Assembly: GCA_965661765.1 (NCBI GenBank)
Contig: CBFIFE010000007.1
Location: 1 to 64,000 of the forward strand
DNA: 64,000 nucleotides
DNA from: JBMYZL01 sp965661765
GTDB taxonomy: Bacteria > Bacteroidota > Bacteroidia > Flavobacteriales_D > Sanyastnellaceae
Direction: 5' to 3'
Both the position numbers and the translations under genes were made by a program. This document shows positions 60,554 through 64,000 of the stretch, piece by piece; the stretch's first letter is position 1, and the number at the start of each line of letters is the position of its first letter. Below the pieces are notes generated by a model. The model ran no database searches, had not been told where the DNA came from, and saw only the letters and a program-made list of their open reading frames with translations.

Positions 60554-61594
60554 TCAGTGGAGGTTGTGCGTGTCTGAGATTTGGTATTCGCCCTGGCGCT
60601 TGTCCAACCTCGAAATCATTTCCGCCAAGAATCCGGTCAGAAAAAACATCGCTCCCAAGATCATCCCAGTCAATGCCAAGAAGAAAATGGACAAATCCGC
60701 AATGTTTCGAACCTCGTATCCTTTCCAGAGGCACCACAACTTGTAAGCCCCCAGCAAGACAAATCCCCCGAGACTGAGCACGAACATCGACAACCCAAGC
60801 GCCCCGAACAGATGCATGGGCTTTCGGGAAAACTTGCTCATGAACCCAATGGTCATCAAATCGAGGAGACCATTCACGAAACGCTCCACGCCAAACTTTG
60901 AACTGCCATATTTTCTCGCCTGATGCTGAACAACTCGCTCGCCAATCTTGTCGAAGCCGGCGTCCTTGGCAAGAATCGGAATGTACCTGTGCATCTCCCC
61001 TTGCACATCAATGGCCTTCACCACCTCGTATCGATAAGCCTTCAAGCCGCAATTGAAGTCATTGAGTTGAATGCCACTGACCTTGCGGGTGGCCCAATTG
61101 TAGAGCTTTGTGGGAAGGGTTTTCGTCAGTGGATCGTAACGCTTTTGTTTCCATCCTGAGACCAAATCCAGTCCTTCCTCAACGATTCTCCGCTCCATCT
61201 CAGCGATTTCATCAGGGCTGTCTTGAAGATCCGCGTCCATCGTCACGACGACCCGACCGCGAGCGGCTTTGAAGCCCGTGTTCAGGCCGGCACTTTTGCC
61301 ATAATTCCTCGAGAACCGAATGCCACGAACCCGGTCGGGGTGGGCCGCAGCGAGCGCTGTAATGACCGCCCAACTTCCATCCTTGCTGCCGTCGTCCACG
61401 AAAATCACCTCGTAAGATCGGCCAGTAAGAGCATGCGAAATCCAATCGTACAACTCGTTGAGGCTCTCCTCCTCATTGAACAAAGGAATGACCAAACTCA
61501 AATCGCACACAGGTGGCTCCATCGCTGACTGCATGGGTTGCAATACGTCTGATTCCACAAAAGGTTCCGATTCCTTGAGCAAATCACTCATCAA
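60554..61594 (-). CDS. Glycosyltransferase family 2 (polyprenyl-phosphate sugar synthase type)
   Basis: 346 residues. The GT-A domain spans about 30-250: LSLVIPLFNEEESLNELYDW, EVIFVDDGSKDGS, TMDADLQDSPDEI (DxD region) and SGWKQKRYDP, followed by a conserved KLYNWATRKVSGIQLNDFNCGLKAYR stretch. Two C-terminal transmembrane helices (about 265-290 and 305-330) anchor it. This is the DPM1/GtrB/ArnC-like group, which makes a polyprenyl-phosphate-linked sugar at the inner membrane; it could supply the GT22-like mannosyltransferase at 39819-41405. Four-base overlap with the upstream DUF4199 gene. Confidence 0.93.
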   Translation of the reverse strand: MMSDLLKESEPFVESDVLQPMQSAMEPPVCDLSLVIPLFNEEESLNELYDWISHALTGRSYEVIFVDDGSKDGSWAVITALAAAHPDRVRGIRFSRNYGKSAGLNTGFKAARGRVVVTMDADLQDSPDEIAEMERRIVEEGLDLVSGWKQKRYDPLTKTLPTKLYNWATRKVSGIQLNDFNCGLKAYRYEVVKAIDVQGEMHRYIPILAKDAGFDKIGERVVQHQARKYGSSKFGVERFVNGLLDLMTIGFMSKFSRKPMHLFGALGLSMFVLSLGGFVLLGAYKLWCLWKGYEVRNIADLSIFFLALTGMILGAMFFLTGFLAEMISRLDKRQGEYQISDTHNLH

Positions 61595-62127
61595 AAAGCC
61601 GCGTCAGGTTTGCGCCGCACAACCAGGGCCACAAGCAACGCAGGAATGGCCCACAGCAACGCATTCCACAACAACCCTTGGAGAAGACCTGCTGTCGAAA
61701 ATCCCTTTCTCAATTCTGCATCCAAAGTGCTCTCCACCTCTTCAATCATGGCGCTTGGTGCGCCGAAGGAGGCCATGGAGTCCAACGTCTTTTCCTTGAC
61801 TGTGCGGATCATTGCTTCAACAAACTCCGCAGGCGCGATGAATTCATAAAGCACGATGCTGAACACGCCAGAAGCAAAAATCGCCACAACCGCCACCAAC
61901 ATCACATGACCGAAGGCCCTTTTGTAACTCAGTACGCCATCTTCTGATTTCCGAACCGCGAGTCCCGACAAAAGCATCGCAATCAAGACGACCCCGAGCT
62001 GGCCGACACTCATCGGCGTGCTGACCATCACAGATGGTCCCATCAAGTACCCTGTCAACAGCAAGACGACCAGAAGGGCTGATGCCAAAGCCGCATGTTG
62101 CCAAAGCAACGGATTCACATTTTTCAT
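61591..62127 (-). CDS. DUF4199 domain membrane protein
   Basis: 178 residues from the ATG at 62127; the frame is open for 61 more codons upstream but that part has no family similarity and the TACCTTCG box would lie inside it. Four hydrophobic segments (about 12-32, 38-55, 75-100, 150-170) and the pattern GVLSYKRAFGHVMLVAVVAIFASGVFSIVLYEFI fit DUF4199, a Bacteroidota inner-membrane family of unknown function that often sits next to GT2 enzymes. The stop overlaps the GT2 start by 4 bases, so the two are one unit. Confidence 0.85.
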   Translation of the reverse strand: MKNVNPLLWQHAALASALLVVLLLTGYLMGPSVMVSTPMSVGQLGVVLIAMLLSGLAVRKSEDGVLSYKRAFGHVMLVAVVAIFASGVFSIVLYEFIAPAEFVEAMIRTVKEKTLDSMASFGAPSAMIEEVESTLDAELRKGFSTAGLLQGLLWNALLWAIPALLVALVVRRKPDAAF

Positions 62128-62132
62128 GACCG

Positions 62133-62140
62133 CGAAGGTA
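62133..62140 (-). promoter_or_regulatory. -7 box TACCTTCG, 5 bases before the DUF4199 start
   Basis: Minus strand TACCTTCG-CGGTC-ATG. One change from TAnnTTTG, with no -33 element at the normal distance. Confidence 0.5.
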
Positions 62141-62161
62141 GCACAAGGGAGAATTTCCTCG

Positions 62162-62169
62162 TAACTTTG
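62162..62169 (+). promoter_or_regulatory. -7 box TAACTTTG upstream of accC
   Basis: A perfect TAnnTTTG match on the plus strand, 169 bases before the accC start. If used, the accC mRNA would have a long leader. A -33 TTTG is not seen at the usual distance, so the call is weak. Confidence 0.35.
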
Positions 62170-62338
62170 CCGCTGGGGCAAGTCTCCTGCGACCAGCTCC
62201 CGCTGAATCCCCCAGGGTCGGAAGACAGCAAGGGTAGGCGGTTGTAGCGGTGCGACAGGAATCGCTTGCCCCTTTTTTCTTGCCTTGTCGCGGACAGGCG
62301 ATGCAGGCATTTCAACAGGCTCTCAATCGTCTTTCGAC

Positions 62339-63853
62339 ATGTCGCAGAACATCCAACCCATCCGCAAACTTCTCGTCGCAAACCGTGGCGAAATTGCCCT
62401 GCGCATCATGCGCACCGCAAAAGAAATGGGCATTGCCACCGTGGCCGTTTGCAGCGATAAGGACTCCCAGTCCCCGCATGCCCGCTTTGCGGATGAAACC
62501 TACGTCATCGGCCCCGCACCATCTCGTCTGTCTTACCTCGACATCGACAAGGTGCTGGAAGTGGCCGTGAACTCTGGTGCAGACGCGATTCACCCAGGAT
62601 ACGGATTCCTTTCCGAGAACGCAGACTTCGCGCTTCGAACGAAAGAGGCTGGCCTTCGATTCGTCGGTCCGTCTGCCCACGCCATTGAGGTCATGGGATC
62701 CAAACTCGCCGCCAAGGAAACCGTCATGAAACATGGCGTGCCGCTTGTTCCAGGCACCGCCCATGCCGTCAGTGATCCGGAAGAAGCCATGCGCGAATCA
62801 GAACGCATCGGGTTTCCACTCCTGATCAAAGCCAGCGCGGGCGGCGGCGGCAAAGGAATGCGGATTGTTCACGAACCCTCAGACATGGCTGGTGCGTTCG
62901 AGCGGGCGGTTTCAGAAGCGGTGAACGCATTTGGCGATGGGGCCGTGTTCATGGAGCGATTTGTCACCTCCCCGCGTCACATTGAAGTGCAGATTCTCGC
63001 GGATCAACAGGGTCATGTGGTCCACCTCTTCGAACGCGAGTGCAGCATCCAGCGCCGACACCAGAAAGTCATCGAAGAAGCGCCTTCCTCGATTTTGACA
63101 CCGGCCTTGCGTCACGAAATGGGCGAATGTGCAAAAGCCGTGGCCAGGGCTTGTGACTATGTGGGTGCAGGAACCGTCGAGTTCCTGCTGGACGAATCCA
63201 TGAATTTCTATTTTTTGGAAATGAACACCCGCTTGCAAGTGGAGCACCCAGTCACGGAGTGCATCACAGGTGTGGATTTGGTCCGGCAGCAAATCCGAAT
63301 CGCTGAGGGACACCCACTTCCCTTTGCCCAAGAGGATCTCCAAATCCATGGGCACGCCTTGGAAATGCGCGTTTATGCGGAGGACGCGGCAGCGGGCTTC
63401 TTGCCCACAACAGGCACTTTGACACGCTACAGGCCACCGGTGGGCCCAGGCATCCGGGTGGACGATGGCATGGAAGAAGGTGGTGAAGTTCCCATTGAGT
63501 ACGATCCCATGTTGGCCAAATTGGTGGTGCATGCTTCCGATCGGCCGGCGGCAATCGAACGTGCCATCCGCGCCATCGATGCTTATGAAATCCATGGCGT
63601 CCCCACGACGCTGGATTTTTGTCGTTATGCCATCGATCACCATGCGTTCCGGACGGGCGCATTCGATACACATTTTGTCGAGCACCATTTCCGTCCAGAG
63701 CACCTGTTGCGCAGCGGCAACCTGACGAAAGAAGAGCAGGCCTCGCTGACTTTGGGGCTCCTCTCGCGGACGGGGTCTCATGCCCAAGCTCAGCCTGCGG
63801 CCGTGGGCACCGGCACTGCAGGCAAAAGCCCTTGGCGCCAGAATCGCCTTTGA
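62339..63853 (+). CDS. accC: Acetyl-CoA carboxylase biotin carboxylase subunit
   Basis: 504 residues from the ATG at 62339 (MSQNIQPIRKLLVANRGEIA), where the family begins; an upstream ATG in frame adds 18 unrelated residues. Biotin carboxylase N domain (LLVANRGEIALRIMRTAKE), ATP-grasp with the glycine-rich loop (KASAGGGGKGMRIV), ERECSIQRRHQKVIEEAPS, catalytic FLEMNTRLQVEHPVTE, and the C domain (GHALEMRVYAEDAAAGFLPTTG). It carboxylates biotin on a carrier protein using ATP and bicarbonate. The C-terminal about 50 residues after the core (beyond FVEHHF) may be a spacer; no biotinyl (MKM) domain is attached. The partner carboxyltransferase is not in the window, so acetyl- versus propionyl-CoA carboxylase is not settled. 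Confidence 0.93.
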   Translation: MSQNIQPIRKLLVANRGEIALRIMRTAKEMGIATVAVCSDKDSQSPHARFADETYVIGPAPSRLSYLDIDKVLEVAVNSGADAIHPGYGFLSENADFALRTKEAGLRFVGPSAHAIEVMGSKLAAKETVMKHGVPLVPGTAHAVSDPEEAMRESERIGFPLLIKASAGGGGKGMRIVHEPSDMAGAFERAVSEAVNAFGDGAVFMERFVTSPRHIEVQILADQQGHVVHLFERECSIQRRHQKVIEEAPSSILTPALRHEMGECAKAVARACDYVGAGTVEFLLDESMNFYFLEMNTRLQVEHPVTECITGVDLVRQQIRIAEGHPLPFAQEDLQIHGHALEMRVYAEDAAAGFLPTTGTLTRYRPPVGPGIRVDDGMEEGGEVPIEYDPMLAKLVVHASDRPAAIERAIRAIDAYEIHGVPTTLDFCRYAIDHHAFRTGAFDTHFVEHHFRPEHLLRSGNLTKEEQASLTLGLLSRTGSHAQAQPAAVGTGTAGKSPWRQNRL

Positions 63854-63907
63854 ACGTGTACATGCCATGAAGCGCGTTTGAAGTTCTGAGGAAAGCCCTC
63901 ATCTTCA

Positions 63908-63915
63908 TATCTTTG
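63908..63915 (+). promoter_or_regulatory. -7 box TATCTTTG, 6 bases before the terminal exonuclease start
   Basis: TATCTTTG-GGGCTC-ATG. A perfect TAnnTTTG match, identical to the -7 box of the tRNA-Asp promoter, but a TTTG at 63877-63880 is 27 bases upstream, longer than the normal spacing. Confidence 0.5.
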
Positions 63916-63921
63916 GGGCTC

Positions 63922-63966
63922 ATGGAGAGCGAGCGCCATTTCATCATTTACGACCTCGAAGCCACC
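63922..63966 (+). CDS. Start of a 3'-5' exonuclease (DEDD type), cut by N run
   Basis: Fifteen codons from the ATG at 63922 to the beginning of the N run encode MESERHFIIYDLEAT. The hydrophobic strand followed by (Y/F)DLEAT matches the first exonuclease motif (the DxE of DEDD enzymes), in the form typical of KapD/ERI-1-like 3'-5' exonucleases rather than DnaQ, where it is usually DTETTG. The reading frame continues into unknown sequence. Located 68 bases after accC, with its own promoter-like box. Confidence 0.65.
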
Positions 63967-64000
63967 NNNNNNNNNNNNNNNNNNNNNNNNNNNNNNNNNN
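63967..64000. other. Run of undetermined bases (N)
   Basis: 34 consecutive N at the window end, an assembly or window-padding gap that truncates the exonuclease gene. Confidence 1.

Overview
The window reads as chromosomal DNA of a Bacteroidota bacterium, probably a free-living Flavobacteriales-like lineage with moderately high GC (lineage inferred, not shown). The evidence is: several proteins ending in type IX secretion (T9SS) sorting domains of type A or the type B / gliding-motility (CHU_C) kind; PKD and CUB-like surface repeats; outer-membrane barrels of DUF5777 and DUF5723 type; ribosomal protein S16 with the long charged tail usual in this phylum; the recF-DUF721 / TPR / ribH neighbourhood; TAnnTTTG-type -7 promoter elements with almost no Shine-Dalgarno sequences; and very frequent 4-base ATGA gene overlaps. 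I see no prophage, transposase, CRISPR array or rRNA. One tRNA (Asp, GTC) is present. The last 34 bases are N.

Layout. 1-4438: YceI, DUF5777 barrel and quinone-reductase-like genes in one overlapping string, then an ECF sigma factor with a membrane partner and an outer-membrane barrel. 4439-4959: a non-coding stretch with two blocks of a G-rich 9-base repeat in inverted orientation between convergent genes. 4960-12956: a large T9SS type B protein, glutathione peroxidase, YgjP-like metallopeptidase, M14 carboxypeptidase and a glycosyltransferase. 12972-20009: a WYL regulator with a palindromic operator candidate, a DUF5723 barrel with a lipoprotein, the lemA/TPM/TPM operon followed by a DUF1801 gene remnant, and a DUF975-like membrane protein. 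20071-28574: T9SS protein, tRNA-Asp, glycosyltransferase-like protein, DUF58, thioredoxin, and DnaE fused to a proofreading exonuclease. 28679-32090: a four-gene operon (RibD-like reductase, CYTH/triphosphate-tunnel enzyme, FolB-cupin fusion, SDR) divergent from folE, which looks like a pterin locus. 32202-44559: rpsP, rimM, PIN-PhoH, a T9SS-tagged five-heme cytochrome, DUF721, recF, TPR, ribH, a GT22-like mannosyltransferase, DUF2461, an M1 peptidase and bioY. 44556-56215: a second M1 peptidase, then a minus-strand locus of ECF sigma factor, a membrane protein carrying PKD and CHU_C domains, and two giant tandem paralogous T9SS type B proteins. 56308-64000: mnmA, a six-repeat T9SS protein with Kazal-like modules, GT2, DUF4199, accC and the start of a 3'-5' exonuclease.

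The most unusual things are: (a) the sigma / PKD-CHU_C membrane protein / twin surface-protein locus, which could be a cell-surface regulation system; (b) the G-rich repeat blocks lying just past the stop codon of both converging genes; (c) a recurrent TAnnTT(T/C)G box 4-6 bases before start codons, suggesting leaderless mRNAs; (d) the pterin operon with a FolB-cupin fusion and a candidate replacement for the missing triphosphatase; and (e) a DUF1801 gene remnant abutting the TPM gene.
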